This document shows positions 1 to 11,107 of a stretch of 64,000 nt of DNA, piece by piece. The position numbers were made by a program, and so were the translations under genes. The notes under the pieces were generated by a model. That model ran no database searches and was not told the origin of the DNA. It saw only the letters and a list, made by a program, of their open reading frames with translations. Origin of the DNA: Rhynchopus euleeides (taxonomy: Eukaryota > Euglenozoa > Diplonemea > Diplonemida > Diplonemidae). The stretch is taken from assembly GCA_963210315.1 (NCBI GenBank), contig OY723296.1, forward strand, positions 1,364,001 through 1,428,000, read 5' to 3'. Position 1 is the stretch's first letter. Every line of letters starts with the position of its first letter.

Positions 1-1
1 G

Positions 2-539
2 CCACAGGCGGTAGCGCCCGTGCCGGTGAATGCGCACCTCAGCACGCGCGGGGATTTGCGGATCACAAAGCGCGAGCGCAAAGCCCCGCGGGCCACCAGG
101 CTGGAGCGGCCGTCGCCCCTCCCGCCCCCGATCTACCCCGCCACGCAGGGGCACGGGGTTGGGCACGGCAGGAATGAGATTGTGTCCCCGGCGTTCACCT
201 CACCCGCGCGGACGGAGGCCTCGCGTGAGCCGCGGATTAAGCTCGCAGCTGACATTGAAGGTATGCCAGATGATTATAAAATAGATGCGCTTTTGCTGCA
301 GAAGCTGGTGCAGCGGTGGCCTAGGCCTAGGCCTAGGGGTGTGTGGTGCCGCTCAGGAGGTGCAGAGGAAAGGGCCCAAGCGCCTCAGGCAGGGCCCCCT
401 CCCCTCTACTGGTGTTCCGCGTGTATCGGTATCGCATGTGGCATGTTTGGGGGCAATGCTGCAACCACCCCCGCCACGCCACACAGGGAATGAGATTGCA
501 GAGGACTTCCTCCACTCGCTCGACCCTGACAACGAGTAG
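2..539 (+). CDS. 3' end of a basic, Pro-rich protein (partial, 2 exons)
   Basis: The reading frame is open from the left edge of the window, so the 5' part of the gene is missing. I place exon ends at 260 and 487: a GTATGC donor at 261 and a CACACAG acceptor ending at 486 join in phase (G plus GG gives a Gly codon), and the frame then runs to TAG at 537-539. The visible product is about 103 residues. It begins with a basic, Arg/Lys-rich stretch (TKRERKAPRATRLERP), continues with Pro-rich sequence and a short RIKLAADIE segment, and ends in an acidic tail DFLHSLDPDNE. No domain is recognised. The intron is 226 nt. Without splicing, the first frame ends in a low-complexity tail at 493, which I consider less likely. 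Confidence 0.6.
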
Positions 540-1360
540 GAGTGCCAGAAGCCCTGTGCAGGCCCAGTCGTGACCTTGCCTTTTTGTCTTGTATGTCTTT
601 CCTAACACACAAGCGGTGCTCCGTGCGCCATGCGGCGCCTGGGTGTAGGGTGCATTTTCATGCGACTCTCCCTAGAGCTGCACCCGCCCTGTGCAGGCAG
701 CTGTGAGCGTGACTCCCCAGCGTGCATGTCGGGAAGAATCTGCTGTCCCCTGTCCCCCCTCCCCTCCGCCCATGGTTGTCTGCCGTCCTATTTTTGACAT
801 AGGGGGGTCTTCGCTGGTCGTCATTCTTCGTCAATCTTCGTCAGATTTCAGCTGATTCAACAGGAAATGCACCAAAATGCACTGACGATCACCCCGTAGC
901 GAACACCCCCATAGTCCAGAACAGTATTCCCTGTTTTGTAGGATACAGCACACCTGGGTGCGTGCTGTGTGCTATAAAAACAGAGCACACATTGCTAGGA
1001 GGTTGTTGGGGGGTGCTTGATTTTCCTCCACTCTTGACACGCAGACCACCACCACCACCACCACAGACACCCCCCACCCCCCCACCCACTCTTGCACCGG
1101 CGGGGGGGGGGGAGGGCCGGGAGGTCGACAGGGAAGGGGGGGGGGGAAGTTACACAGCCCACAACCCGCACCCCGCCCCCACACCCCCCCTCACCGGGCA
1201 CAGCAAAGAAAAAAAACAGGGCAGCAGCGCGGCAACAGTCGCAACAGAGCATACATAGAGAGGCGAGAGGGGCCCTTCCTAACCACCCCCCTTAACAGCG
1301 CACACCGCAGACACCGCAGACACCACAGCCCCCACCCCCCCTCCTGTGTCCGACTTGCAG
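540..1360. other. Intergenic / upstream region of the next gene
   Basis: No supportable exon was found. The stretch holds a small inverted-repeat element (802-910), then CA- and C-rich low-complexity DNA with G-runs around 1100-1145. A pyrimidine-rich tract ending in TTGCAG at 1360 looks like a splice acceptor for the following exon, so an unrecognised first exon of that gene probably lies here. Confidence 0.5.
802..910 (+). repeat. Small MITE-like element, copy 1 (GGGGGT..TTCGCT ends)
   Basis: The element is about 109 bp long. It starts GGGGGGTCTTCGCTGGTCG and ends with the inverted counterpart TAGCGAACACCCCC. Its interior (GGAAATGCACCAAAATGCAC) recurs in reverse orientation at 28993-29100, where the same ends are present. 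This looks like a short non-autonomous inverted-repeat element. Confidence 0.6.
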
Positions 1361-4300
1361 GGAGGAGAGCTGGCGGGTCTTGGTTGGGCCGGGGGTGGAC
1401 CCCAGGCACCACAGCCACAAGGTACCCCCCGCGGCAAAGGCAAATCGCGCCGCGGAAGCAGCGGTGGCGGTAACGCCGCCGCCGCCCCGCCGAAGCGCCA
1501 GGGGGACGCGCAGCGCACGACAGGGTATACATTCTTCGAGCCTGTCGCGGCGGCGCCTGGCGGCGATTCTGACCCGATGTCATGCCAAGAGGCACCCCCT
1601 CCAGCGCCAGCCCCACCCGGCGCTGCCCCGGGGGCAGCTCCCTCAGCTGTTCAGACATCAGGTGTGCCTGAGGTCCTCTTAGAAAACAGCGCCGTCATCC
1701 TCGCCGGCTTCCACAGCCCTGAGATCTTCACCGCATTTCTCGAGACCGAAATGCCCGAGGAGGACCGGGCCTGCCTCCGGGAGTTCTCCACAGCCGTTCT
1801 GGATGAGATCGTGCGTGTGGGGGGCCCTGTCCTCTCCCCGGAGGGGGCCCCCATCGGGGTCCTCCAGCAGTACAGAGAAGCTGTGATGGGGTCGCAGATG
1901 TGCCTCTTCACAAACTCGAAGGGTGGGCTCATCAACGGGAGCTGTTCGCTGCTGCAGGCCTTCTTCCAGCGCTACCCCACGGTGCTGGAGGTTTACGAGG
2001 TGTATCTGATGGCGGGGGGGCCAAGTGGTGGTGGTGGTGGTGGAGAGGGCCTGCAGGCTGGGGCTGTGCCGGCGCCGCTGTCGCCGCATCTTGCGAGTTT
2101 AAGGAGGGCCAATGGGAGGTGGAGGGCGATGTACCCTAATGACGATGATTATCCGGCGCATCCGAGCGAGAGCCAGGCGCCTCCCACCGCGAACGATGAG
2201 GAGAAGGTGAACAAGCTGCTGTGTGTCAACCTGTCCCGCACAGCGCCCGAGGAGGAGTGGCTGCCGGTGCTGCAACTTCGGGATCGTCTCGTTCAGCAGC
2301 TCACCGACTTCCTGTCTCGGGCAGAGACGGATTATGAGTATCTTGCAGGGAAGATCCAGTCGCTTGTCTGGCGGTTGCAGGTATGTTGAGGGGGTCATGG
2401 GGGTGGGGTGGGGAGGTGCGTTGTGTTGTGTTGTGTTGTGTTGTGTTGTAGTGGGGAGTCTTCGGTCGGACATAAGACACAAAACATCAATATCAAAAAC
2501 GCGTCTCGTGGGAGATGGGGGTAACTCAGCCACCGCTTTTCCGTTGCATTAGGCACCGTTCAGTGCAAAAGCTGACGTACGGAGGGGCGAAGGCAGGGAG
2601 CAAAACACCACTCGTTGGCCTGATGAAGGGTGGTGTTTGTTCCGTTCGCCCCCCTTCCAACCTTGCAAGAAAACTGTTGATGCAAGTGGTAGAAAAACAA
2701 ATACGCACAGGGAAGTCGTCTTCTCTAGTCCTCCCTTGACTCCCTAGTCGCACCGAAGGTGCTTAACCCTTTACTGGGGGGGGGCAAATACAAGAGTATA
2801 TGCAAATACAAGGGTATATGCTAATACAAGAGTACTCCAGAAATTGCGATTTTAAAAAGTTCACCGAGCAAATACAAGAGTATACTCTTGTATTTGCATA
2901 CTAGACTTTTGGAGAACTTTTGTGGGGTTTTCATCATATTTTGTGCTTCCAATGACCTCCCCCAGGCCAGTGGGCCTCCTGTCTGGAGTCGTCACGGTCG
3001 GGTGGGAGTCGCCTCGGGGGTGGGAAAGGCCAAGATGACGCTCGGATTGTCTATTCGGCGCCGCTGCCCCATGAGGGCCCAGCCGGAGGCCACATTTCTA
3101 GTATGCAAATACAAGAGTATATACTCTTGTATTTGCATGGTAGACAACTTTTCAGCTAAAAAACAATTTTTTGAGAACCCTGAATTACGTAAGCTGGCAC
3201 GGTGAATAGAAGAGTATACCCTTGTATTTGCCCCCCCCCAGTAAGACCGAAGGCGCAATATATTGCTTGTGCACTTTGGGTTCACATTTTGTTGGGACCC
3301 ATTTTTGTCTTTTTGGCAAACCCTGGGCACCACGAAAATGGTTTGGACAGTTCTTTTCAAGACAACAAAAATCGACGAGATATCTGTCTGTCGGTTGCCC
3401 GCCGTCACCTCGGAGAATTTGGGCCCAGGTCGGATTTTCAGGTGAAAACAGCATTCTGGGCCCTTGGCTTTCTGTGCACACCCCAACAAGGTTTGCCGGG
3501 GGTCTTTGTGCCCGACCCTGGCCATCCGGTAAAGGGGACTCGAGAACCTTTCTAAGGAAGCAAGACCCGCCCAGATACACTCCGATGTAGTGCACGTGTC
3601 AACTGAAGGCAATGGAGTGCCTGATCGTCAATTCCTCGCCTGTCAAATGTATGGGTGATATCTTCGACCGGCTTTGGGCCGTGCCCAGTTCTGCCCAGAT
3701 CGAGCCAAGCTCAACTGGATCTACCCGGGGATAACGTATTCGAGGGACTTCCGCTCTTCTGTGCGCAGTTGCAGCACATAGGTCTGTCACACTACGGGCC
3801 GAAGGGTGCGTCCTCTATGCGACATCTGGTCGCGGGAGGGTCGACGGACACTGCCTATCAGCGGCGACATCACGTGGTAGTAGAGCGAGCTCCACAGTGC
3901 TGGAGGGTCACAGCTTTACACGAACACCTCTCGCTGGTTCAGTACTGCTGCGAAGCGCAACAGTTGCTCTTGCAGCCGTCTGAGAGACTTCCTGCGTGTG
4001 ATTGACGAAAAGCCTAATTTCGGGTGTTTTCCCACGGTTTCAAAGGGAAAATAGGCACTGAACATAGGTAAAAAACCGGAGTGCCCATTCAGAGGCTTCA
4101 TACTCAGTCTTTTTGATCGAACTTTTTTTTCCGTCGATGCAATTTGACTCGTTCTTTCCAATAACGTCATCCTCGGCTGACTTTTTGGGAGCCCCGGCTC
4201 GCGAAAATTTTTGCTTTCGAAAATCTGCCATTTTTTCACCCTCAAATTCACTGTTTGTTGACCGTGCAAAAAAAGAGTCATTTTTTTCGGGGACAAAAAT

Positions 4301-5379
4301 TGGCCATCGTGGAATCTTTCAGTCAAACGCGTTCATTTACGGCCAGGGTCGGGCAGAAAAACGAAAATTGAAGCAACTTGGTGTCCAAGGAGAAAAATGG
4401 GCCAAAATGGCTCAAAATCGCCTTCGGTCTTATAGGGTTAAACAAGTTTACTGAATGCATCCGGCTTGGGCCCCGTTTTTTGTTGTTACTAGTTACGAGC
4501 GACGAAGCGTAGCGAAGTCGCGAAGTAACGAAGGAAATCGTACGACTGAAGCTTTGGATTAGCACTTCATGCTACTTCACAGGGCCTCAACACAGCCTTG
4601 AGACAGCAAGTGTGCGCTCAACAAAAAGTAGTCCGGAACTGTTCTCCCACAGTTGCTGGACAGGGTGTCTATAATAAAGCGAAAGGAGTACGATTTTGTT
4701 TGCGATGTGGCATGGCATTCCCACACACCCACGCACGTTGCGCAGAATGAGATTTGCATCATGAGCCCGAGCCTGACACCGTACCAAGTGTGGCACACAG
4801 TCATGCTGTATGTGCAGAACTCTGTTGACGCCACGCGTGCCTTCATCGATGCGCTGGATCAGGAGCGCCGCAAGCGGTATACCAACACCGGAATGTGGAG
4901 CAAAATAGTTGGGGCCATGCGGGCGCGAGCTGGGTCCAAGGCAAACGCAGCCAAGTCAGTGAGCGACGGTGCCTTCGACAAGGTGTGTTCATCAGCAGCG
5001 TTATGCTTTGGGGGTCTTGCAACCCCGCTCACCACACTTCATCAAAACGCGCCTGAGCCGCCAACCCCACATAGTGGGGTCGAAACCAACTGTTGCCATA
5101 TTTCTTTTGCACCCACCCCACGATCCCAGCGGCGGGGCACATATAGTTTTTGCAGCTCCCTCCCCAGTGCTGCCAACCGCAGCCGAACACACCTGCCCCC
5201 CTCCACAGGTATCTGAAAACCACTCCAGCCAGGCGCGGTGCCTCGCTGGCTTGTTGGAAACAGCAGCTGATGAACTCAGCAGACTGCGCCCGGGCACACC
5301 GCCTGAGTCATTTCTGTCGCCCCCACCCACGCGGGAATGCAACGAGACGCAGGACACCGCGACTGCGCTGTCGGGATAA
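1361..5379 (+). CDS. Unrecognised protein, 3 or more exons, with a transposon-filled intron (5' end unknown)
   Basis: Proposed exons are 1361-2380, 4746-4982 and 5209-5379. Exon 1 follows a TTGCAG acceptor and has no convincing ATG at its start. The first in-frame ATG is at 1577, and an upstream exon is likely. Exon 1 ends in phase 0 at a GTATGT donor. Exon 2 follows a CGCAG acceptor in phase 0 and ends at AAG|GTGTGT. Exon 3 begins after CTCCACAG in phase 0 and stops at TAA. Summed exon length is a multiple of three. The product is about 475 residues: a Gly/Ala/Pro-rich basic start, then a probable folded helical region from about residue 110 (motifs SAVILAGFHSPEIF, EEDRACLREFSTAVLDEIVR), a Gly-rich loop, and a helical C-terminal half. 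No family is recognised. The join from exon 1 to exon 2 rests on matching phase and the adjacency of the two coding blocks. They could instead be two genes, the second starting at ATG 4761. Confidence 0.55.
2410..2451 (+). repeat. Pentanucleotide (TTGTG) microsatellite in intron
   Basis: Consecutive TTGTG units lie shortly after the exon 1 donor, ending in a GTAG. They sit in the proposed large intron. Confidence 0.8.
2459..2621 (+). repeat. Dispersed repeat X, copy in intron
   Basis: This segment, with landmarks GGACATAAGACACAAA, CGCGTCTCGTGGGAGAT and GACGTACGGAGGGGCGAAGG, is found again in reverse orientation at about 47211-47346 and 47567-47597. There the repeat is interrupted by another element (47350-47566). 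I see no coding capacity. Confidence 0.7.
2767..4437. mobile_element. piggyBac-like non-autonomous element (TTAA target)
   Basis: The element is flanked by TTAA at 2763-2766 and 4438-4441 and begins CCCT, the hallmark of piggyBac-type elements. If the nested TA element at 2774-3241 is ignored, the left end reads CCCTTTAAGACCGAAGGCG and the right end, in reverse complement, CCCTATAAGACCGAAGGCG, with one mismatch. Unnested length is about 1.2 kb. No transposase frame is recognised, so it is probably non-autonomous. It lies in the proposed intron of the gene at 1361-5379. Confidence 0.75.
2774..3241. mobile_element. TA-flanked MITE with [25 protein letters not shown] ends
   Basis: This 468-bp element is bounded by TA at 2772-2773 and 3242-3243. 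The terminal inverted repeats match base for base, including nine G/C in a row on both sides. The interior carries palindromes built from CAAATACAAGAGTATA and its complement (2870-2900, 3106-3137). It is non-coding and sits inside the terminal repeat of the piggyBac-like element, so it inserted later. The TA duplication suggests a Tc1/mariner-type or similar transposase, which is inference. Confidence 0.8.
4485..4696 (+). mobile_element. Short dispersed element Y, copy 1 (GTACGA end)
   Basis: The element is about 210 bp. It starts with a self-complementary segment (GTTACGAGCGAC...GTCGCGAAGTAAC), continues GAAATCGTACGACTGAAG, and ends AAAGGAGTACGA. Near-identical copy at 47350-47566 and diverged reverse copies at about 26274-26440 and 44034-44200. 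TTTTGTT is found on both sides and may be a 7-bp target duplication. It lies 50 bp upstream of the exon at 4746. Confidence 0.7.
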
Positions 5380-7168
5380 TGCGCGCTCCTCACTCCGGTG
5401 CCGCGCCGTGCATCACCTCGCCAACACCTAAACCCTGCTTTGCGGTTCGGCGTGCGTGGGCCCCCCCGTGCCAGCAACCCTTTGGATGGGCACAGCAGGG
5501 TTCCTGCTTGGCCGGATCACTGGGCCACCTGACTGCATTTCTTTGGGGTACCCTGCTCAAACTTGTCCAAAACAACGAATGAAGAGGGGTGGTCGAAGGA
5601 GGGGGTGGTAGAGTCTTTACCCGCCCCCCCCGCCCCCCGGACCTCTCGGGCACATGGGCACCCACCCGAGGTGCGCCCCATGTCACCCCCTCCGCCCCTC
5701 ATGTGTGGGATGGGTTGTTGGCAATACTCCCGTGATCCTGCCACCGGTGCACACCATGCGGGGCACACCACACCCGCAGCAGGCGTGTGGAGGTGTTCCC
5801 GTGATGTGTGGATCTCCCCACGGGCTCTTCTTCCCTTTTGATCTGCAGGCACGTGAGGTGGTCTTCGCGATAGTGTCGAAACCGGTTTTCAATGCCCAGC
5901 AATGACCTGCCCTTGCCATTCGTGTGCAGTGTACTACCTTGCCGGTTGACTGGTCCACCCTCCTGCGAAAATGCAAGGCACTGCCCCCCTACCCCCTCTG
6001 CACGACACCGAGAGCCCACAAACCATCGGCGCTCTGTTTTTCTTGATTGGTTGCCTCGCCGGTGTATCCCCCTACCCCTCCGTGGCAGTGCGGGCCATTG
6101 CCCTGTGTAGCGTGTTAATCGCTGCTCAGCGCCTGGCAGTGAGCACACATATGATATTATCTCTCCTGTAATGTTCCTTGCCGCCGCTCTTGCTCTCGCT
6201 CCCCACCCCCCCCCCCTCTCAATGAATGCGGAATAACTCTAGCCTGTCTGCCTCATACTGTCCGTGCCGACGCCCTCCTCATGCACGATGCGTTCTGTTC
6301 TGCTGGTTTGTGACACCCACCCCATCCCCTGACACTGTATTTCGGCCATTTCTTCTGGAAAACACGAAAAAATGAGGGAGATGCATAACATGCCTGAGTG
6401 CAAATGGGTTTCCGAGAACAAGCTTCTGTTCTCGGAGGGTGTCTTCGTGATTCGGCCCTTCTCTGGGGTGAGGATCTTCTTCGGACCAGGCACATGTTGT
6501 GTCTGGGTGGATGAAATGCAAAATGCAAAGCGAAGAAACAGCACGATGCCTGAAGTCGTGCCTTTCGGAGCCCTGTTTTTTTTGATGTTATCCATCTCAG
6601 GCCATGCAAAAAAAATACGGTTGGCAGCGCACATATGGACACTCATGCACCCAGTCGGGATACGGCATGCACAGCCACAATATTCTCCTTGTGTGCGTCA
6701 CTGCCCGATCCTCTCTGTGCATCAGGCCGGTGCCGCCGTCAGTGCCCAAAGCCAAAGCGAAGCCACCTAACTTCGGATTCTAGAATGTGGTTTCCTTCTT
6801 TGTGTTTTTTCTACATAAAAATCGTCCCCAACCCCCAACCCCACCTCTTCCCGGCTTCCTGTTCCTCACGCCCCACGAATTCTGTTCTATTCCGGTTCTC
6901 GATCCGTTGCGTTTTGAATGCAGCCCCCTCCCCCAATTGTACCCTCCATCGCCCCCGTCCTGTACCCAGTGCCTTGGCGGCAGTGGGTGTGCTTTGAAGC
7001 CAATTTGGACCAACGCAGCAGCTCTGTACAGTTCTACTCGATACCGTTCCCATGTTATGCGTTTTGCTGGCGTGTTTGCTCTCGGTTCCGCCGTGTTGGC
7101 GCCGAGTTGCCTGAGAAAAAGGCCCGTGGGTAGTGTGAACGATGTCGATGCCCCCCCCCCCCCCGGAA
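5380..7168. other. Gene-free stretch
   Basis: Nothing is convincingly coding. It contains C/G-rich low-complexity DNA and an imperfect palindrome around 6410-6440 (CCGAGAACA...TGTTCTCGG). A 132-codon open frame at 6372-6770 starts with ATG but has no recognisable domain and overlaps the palindrome. Confidence 0.5.
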
Positions 7169-7177
7169 GTGTCCAAC

Positions 7178-7855
7178 CAGGCATGTCGCTAAGCGTCGAC
7201 CGTCGACCCAGTGATTTTGGGTTTCCCCCCCCATAAAAAAGCGTCGACCCAGCGTCGACCCAGTGGACTGGGTTGACGCTTGGTCGAGGCTTGGAGCGTC
7301 GACCTAGTGGAACTGGGTTGCCATTCAAGCCTGGACCAAGCGTCAACCCATTTATTACACTGGGTCGACGCTAACCTAGCGTTGGCCCGGTTACACTGGG
7401 TCGACGCTCACCAAGCGTCGACCAAGCGTCAACCCACTTTCACTGGGTCGACGTCGAAGAGAGTATGGTTTTGCAGGAACAGATGCTCACTACCGTGGCC
7501 TCCGGCGGCTGGGGGGCTCTGCCCCCCAGACCCCCCATCTCGCGTGCCCGTCTAGTAACCAAGTCCTTGCGCTTTGACGGCCGTGACATATCAGGGGGCA
7601 GCGTCGAAATCATGGTCCCGAAAGCCATTTTTTGGTTTCCTCCGGCACCCGACGGCGCGAGCGGGAGAGGAACCACGGAAGGAACCCAGCGCCTCACACC
7701 GTGCCCACCTAGTGGTCCACCGATGGGAAAATTTGGCAACAACACGAGCGCGCGCGAGAAAAATTGACCCCTAGTGTTTTCCCCCCTGATCCCCCCCCAA
7801 AACAGGAGCGTCAACCCACCAAATCTCCAAAATCGAAAAGTTAGCGACAGGCCTG
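7178..7855 (+). mobile_element. MULE-like MITE, copy 1 (9-bp target duplication)
   Basis: This 678-bp element is flanked by a perfect 9-bp direct repeat GTGTCCAAC (7169-7177 and 7856-7864), the duplication length typical of Mutator-like elements. Ends are CAGGCATGTCGCTAAGCG and, inverted, CAGGCCTGTCGCTAACTTTT. The left 280 bp consist of repeated GCGTCGACC / GGGTCGACGC words, possibly transposase-binding repeats. A GC-rich hairpin module (about 7479-7540, minus orientation) is inside. No transposase gene is present. Confidence 0.85.
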
Positions 7856-7864
7856 GTGTCCAAC

Positions 7865-9691
7865 GCATGTCCAATCGTGCAGCAGCGCCAGTGAAAGTAG
7901 AGTGGGCTCCTCACAGAGGATGGCCAGGGGTGGGGGAGATGCGGGGGAAAAACGCGTCCAGGCGCACGGGATCTGTGCGTGGTTCGCTTGGTTTCTCTTA
8001 TCCTGGCCTGCTGTGGGTGGGGGTGGTAGGGCAAGACAAGGACAGCGGAATCAAATGCAGAGAACAAAACATCTGCTCTTCATATTGTAGTGAAACCCGA
8101 AGTGAGTGGCGTGCAGCTACACCGGCGATTTATTTTGCATCCGAATGAACCTCAGCTCAGTGTTTCCGCAGATTGCCACGGATGAACCCCAAAGCCAAAA
8201 GGGCTAGAAATCAGCTTTCTTGCAAACCCCCTCGACGAGCGACGCAGCCGGAGTCGCGAGACGGAGTGAAGTGAAGTCGCGAGGTAACAAACGAAATCAC
8301 ACAGCTAGGAGGGCTGTCGCTCTGACGAAAAGCGGGCCCGGTTGACTTTAGGCTCACACTGGATGTAGCCTCCAGGGGGGCACGGTGTGATGCCGAGGGT
8401 TCGCTGCCCCAAAACTACAGACCACTCAGATGTGCAGAACAGAGAAAACCATACAGTGCACCGAGGCAAAAAGGTCGGTGCGCGACCCCCCCCCCCCCCC
8501 CCCCCGCTTCAGCTTCATCACCATTTCCTTTTTGCATTTGTGTTCAAAACATACTGTATCACGTGCCTATCTCGTATGCAAGTGATACCGTCTCTCTCAA
8601 ACGGCGTGCTGTGCGGTGTTGAAAGCCTTCGCATCTAGAGTAAACACCCTGGTGGCGATGAGCGCTGTGCGTGCCTATGGCCCGCAATCCTCTCCCCCTC
8701 TCTCTCTCACCCTCTGCCCCTGCAGGTGGCTCTCCCTACGTGGAGCGGGTTGTCGAGAAAAGAAACAATTTCAAAACTGATTTCAGTGCAAAGAAAAAGC
8801 CGCTTGTCAGGTGCTTCCGACTGTCCTGCCCTTCCCCCTTTCCCGTGTCTCGCGATTTTCTCGTGTTCGCAGGGTGCCCCACTCACCCCAGAGAGGCAGC
8901 GACCCGCTTCGGTTTTTGGGGGAGGGTTGAGAGTGTGAAAGAGGTAACGTGAGTATCCCTCGAGACAGTGGAGGCAGCATTAGAGCTCGCTCGGTGTGTC
9001 ATCCACTAAACTAAAAAGATATAACGTGTGAGTGTGGGAGAGGGGAAGAGAGGCTCAAGAGCCGGGTGAGAATTGTGATGGGAAGGGACACCACGTTGTC
9101 CCATTGGCGTGGCTTGTTGTTGCGTTGAGGGGGGGGGGGTGGGAAGGGGGGGCTGTCTTTTGAGTATTATCTGGGGGAGGGCGAGGGAGGGGGTGCGGGG
9201 GGGGGCTCCTGCGGCGGGCCAGGTGGCATGCATGCCTTCTGAGTGCATCCACACACCTCGTCTCCCGTGTGAAAGGGTGTGTTGAGTCTTCCGGAACCCA
9301 TTTTACGGTGGTGCACCGTGCACAATTTGCGCTGCGCTGTGGGACAGTGCGCAGTGCCAGGGCGACCCGCAGGGTACCGCCACCCCCACCCTCAGCTAGG
9401 GGTGTGGGTGTACGTCGTTCTGCACATGACTCACCCAACCAATCTGCTCGCTCGTGGCAACCCCTCTGGCCCCTTTGCAATGGCTCATACGTTTCTTCTC
9501 TCGGAAAGTGCCGCGGCCGCACCCAACGCATGGCTGGACAAAAAAATACGGGGCCGCAAACCCACCGACCCCCCACCCCCCCACCCCTCACTTCACAGAC
9601 CCACTTCTGCCTGACTGTACCTGCTCACCCCACCCCCACCCCCACCCCGCCCTGCCAGACTACACCTTGCCTTGCCCCTCCCCACGGGGGT
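7865..9691. other. Gene-free stretch with a C20 tract
   Basis: No supportable gene. A run of 20 C lies at 8486-8505. The region 8229-8310 resembles the self-complementary start of element Y (GACGAGCGACG...AGTCGCGAGGTAAC), perhaps a relic. The frame of the next gene is open upstream of its ATG back to about 9269, but that part is C-rich and Pro/Thr low complexity. Confidence 0.5.
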
Positions 9692-10342
9692 ATGCGGAGG
9701 CACAGAAACGACGGCGCGCTGTACAGCGCGCGGGATGACCCCCAGTGGATGTACATCGGCGTGGTCCTGCTGGCGGTGCTGGCACTGATGTGGCTCTTCC
9801 TCGGCGACGCCGGGGAGCGTGTCCGCGAGCGCGAGCGCGAGGCACTGGAGAAGCTGAGACGCCGCCCCATCACTGATAAGCTGACGGCAACGCTGCCACC
9901 ACGCTCAAGGCTCCACCGGCGGAGCCGGATAAGCAGACCGCGGAGTGTCCTCCGGGGGCAGGGCACTGGGTCAGACGACACGGACACCGACCTCAGCGTC
10001 GATGTCGAAAACCTCCAGAAGAGCGCAGCAGACGTAGAGCACGCCCTCGGCAGCCTGGTGAAGCGGCGCGACGAAGAGACACGCCGAAGCCCTCAGGACA
10101 AAGCAGACGACGAGCTCCCCATCCGAGGCAGGGAGAAGGTGTTTGAGATCCAGCAGGAAGCGGTCCGCTCCGATTCACTCCGTTCTCTCGACGACGAGCC
10201 GCACGTGCGGGGGAGGCCTCACATGCCCCAGCCCCCCGAAGGGGCGGATGACGGGCGCCTCAAGCAGCGCCAGTCCGACGAGCTGTCTGCGGAATCGCGT
10301 GACGCCGTCCTCAACTGGCGCAAGGCAAAGGGCGGCACGTAG
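9692..10342 (+). CDS. Single-pass membrane protein of unknown function (216 aa)
   Basis: I take the ATG at 9692, the first Met of the well-composed part of the frame. The frame is open further upstream but only as Pro/Thr low-complexity. Residues about 17-37 (WMYIGVVLLAVLALMWLFLG) form one clear membrane span with a short N-terminal side. The rest is hydrophilic, charged and probably helical or disordered: Arg/Glu-rich directly after the membrane (RVREREREALEKLRRRP), then Asp/Ser-rich segments. No Cys-rich or enzymatic motif is seen. A signal-anchor topology with the long tail on one side of the membrane is likely. No family is recognised. The nearest downstream gene, a collagen-like protein, is 0.77 kb away. 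Confidence 0.6.
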   Translation: MRRHRNDGALYSARDDPQWMYIGVVLLAVLALMWLFLGDAGERVREREREALEKLRRRPITDKLTATLPPRSRLHRRSRISRPRSVLRGQGTGSDDTDTDLSVDVENLQKSAADVEHALGSLVKRRDEETRRSPQDKADDELPIRGREKVFEIQQEAVRSDSLRSLDDEPHVRGRPHMPQPPEGADDGRLKQRQSDELSAESRDAVLNWRKAKGGT

Positions 10343-11107
10343 GGCACTCCACAAAGGTGGGGCCGGGGGTGGGGCTGGGGTTGGGGCGCGCCAGCCATCA
10401 CAATACACATGGCGCCCCCCCCCCCCCCCCCCCCCCCCCCACCCGTTCTGATGCTGGGTTGCAGCGCCGCGCTTTGAGGAGGGGGGTGGGGGTGGGGGTA
10501 GTGGGATGGGATAGAGGGAGTGGAATAAAAGCCTCCGGAGGTGGGGGTGTCCGGGACCTGAGGTCCCGCTCTGCCAAACTGCTTGCCCCCCACCCCCCTC
10601 CCTCCCAGCTGGCGCTATTCTGTTATGTCTAACAAAAAAATGTGGTGGGTCCTATCCTTGTGGCCAGGCTCTATGGGCGGGGTCAGGGATGGCTTATTGC
10701 CCATAAAGGTGCTGTTCGAGCGCAGGCAGCAATGCATCCCGAAGGAGGGGTGGGTGGTGGTGGTGGTGTGGGGTGGTGCTGTGGCGGCGTGTCATCTGGC
10801 CCCCCCCCCACCCCCTCCCCATGCGCCTATCTCCCCTATATCCCTGTGGCATGGCATGGCATGGCCAGGCCCCCCCTCCCTCCCTCCACCCACATCCCTT
10901 CGAAGGATCCGATAATGTGTGTGAGGTGTTTTTGGCTTGTTGTGCTGTGCACAGCGGAAAGGTTGGGAGAGCAGCACATCACCACACGGTGCTGTGCTGT
11001 GCTGTGTTGTTGGGGGGTGCGGGAGTGGGGTGTTCCCCGAAGGTGGGGGGGGGGGGAGGGTGTTTCTGCAGCCCACACCCACCCCTGCAGGAAGGAGCGC
11101 AGGAGTG
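10343..11107. other. Intergenic region with a C26 tract
   Basis: A 26-base C run (10415-10440), G-runs and further C-rich blocks (10799-10820, 10871-10890). This is the upstream region of the collagen-like gene. I see no reliable promoter motif. Confidence 0.6.

Noticed and set aside
6372..6770. 132-codon + frame starting with ATG as a gene
   Set aside because: It overlaps an imperfect palindrome, has an equally open opposite strand and no recognisable domain.
10937..11107. Upstream extension of the collagen-like protein
   Set aside because: The extended frame starts without ATG and is low complexity. The ATG at 11108 directly begins a signal peptide.
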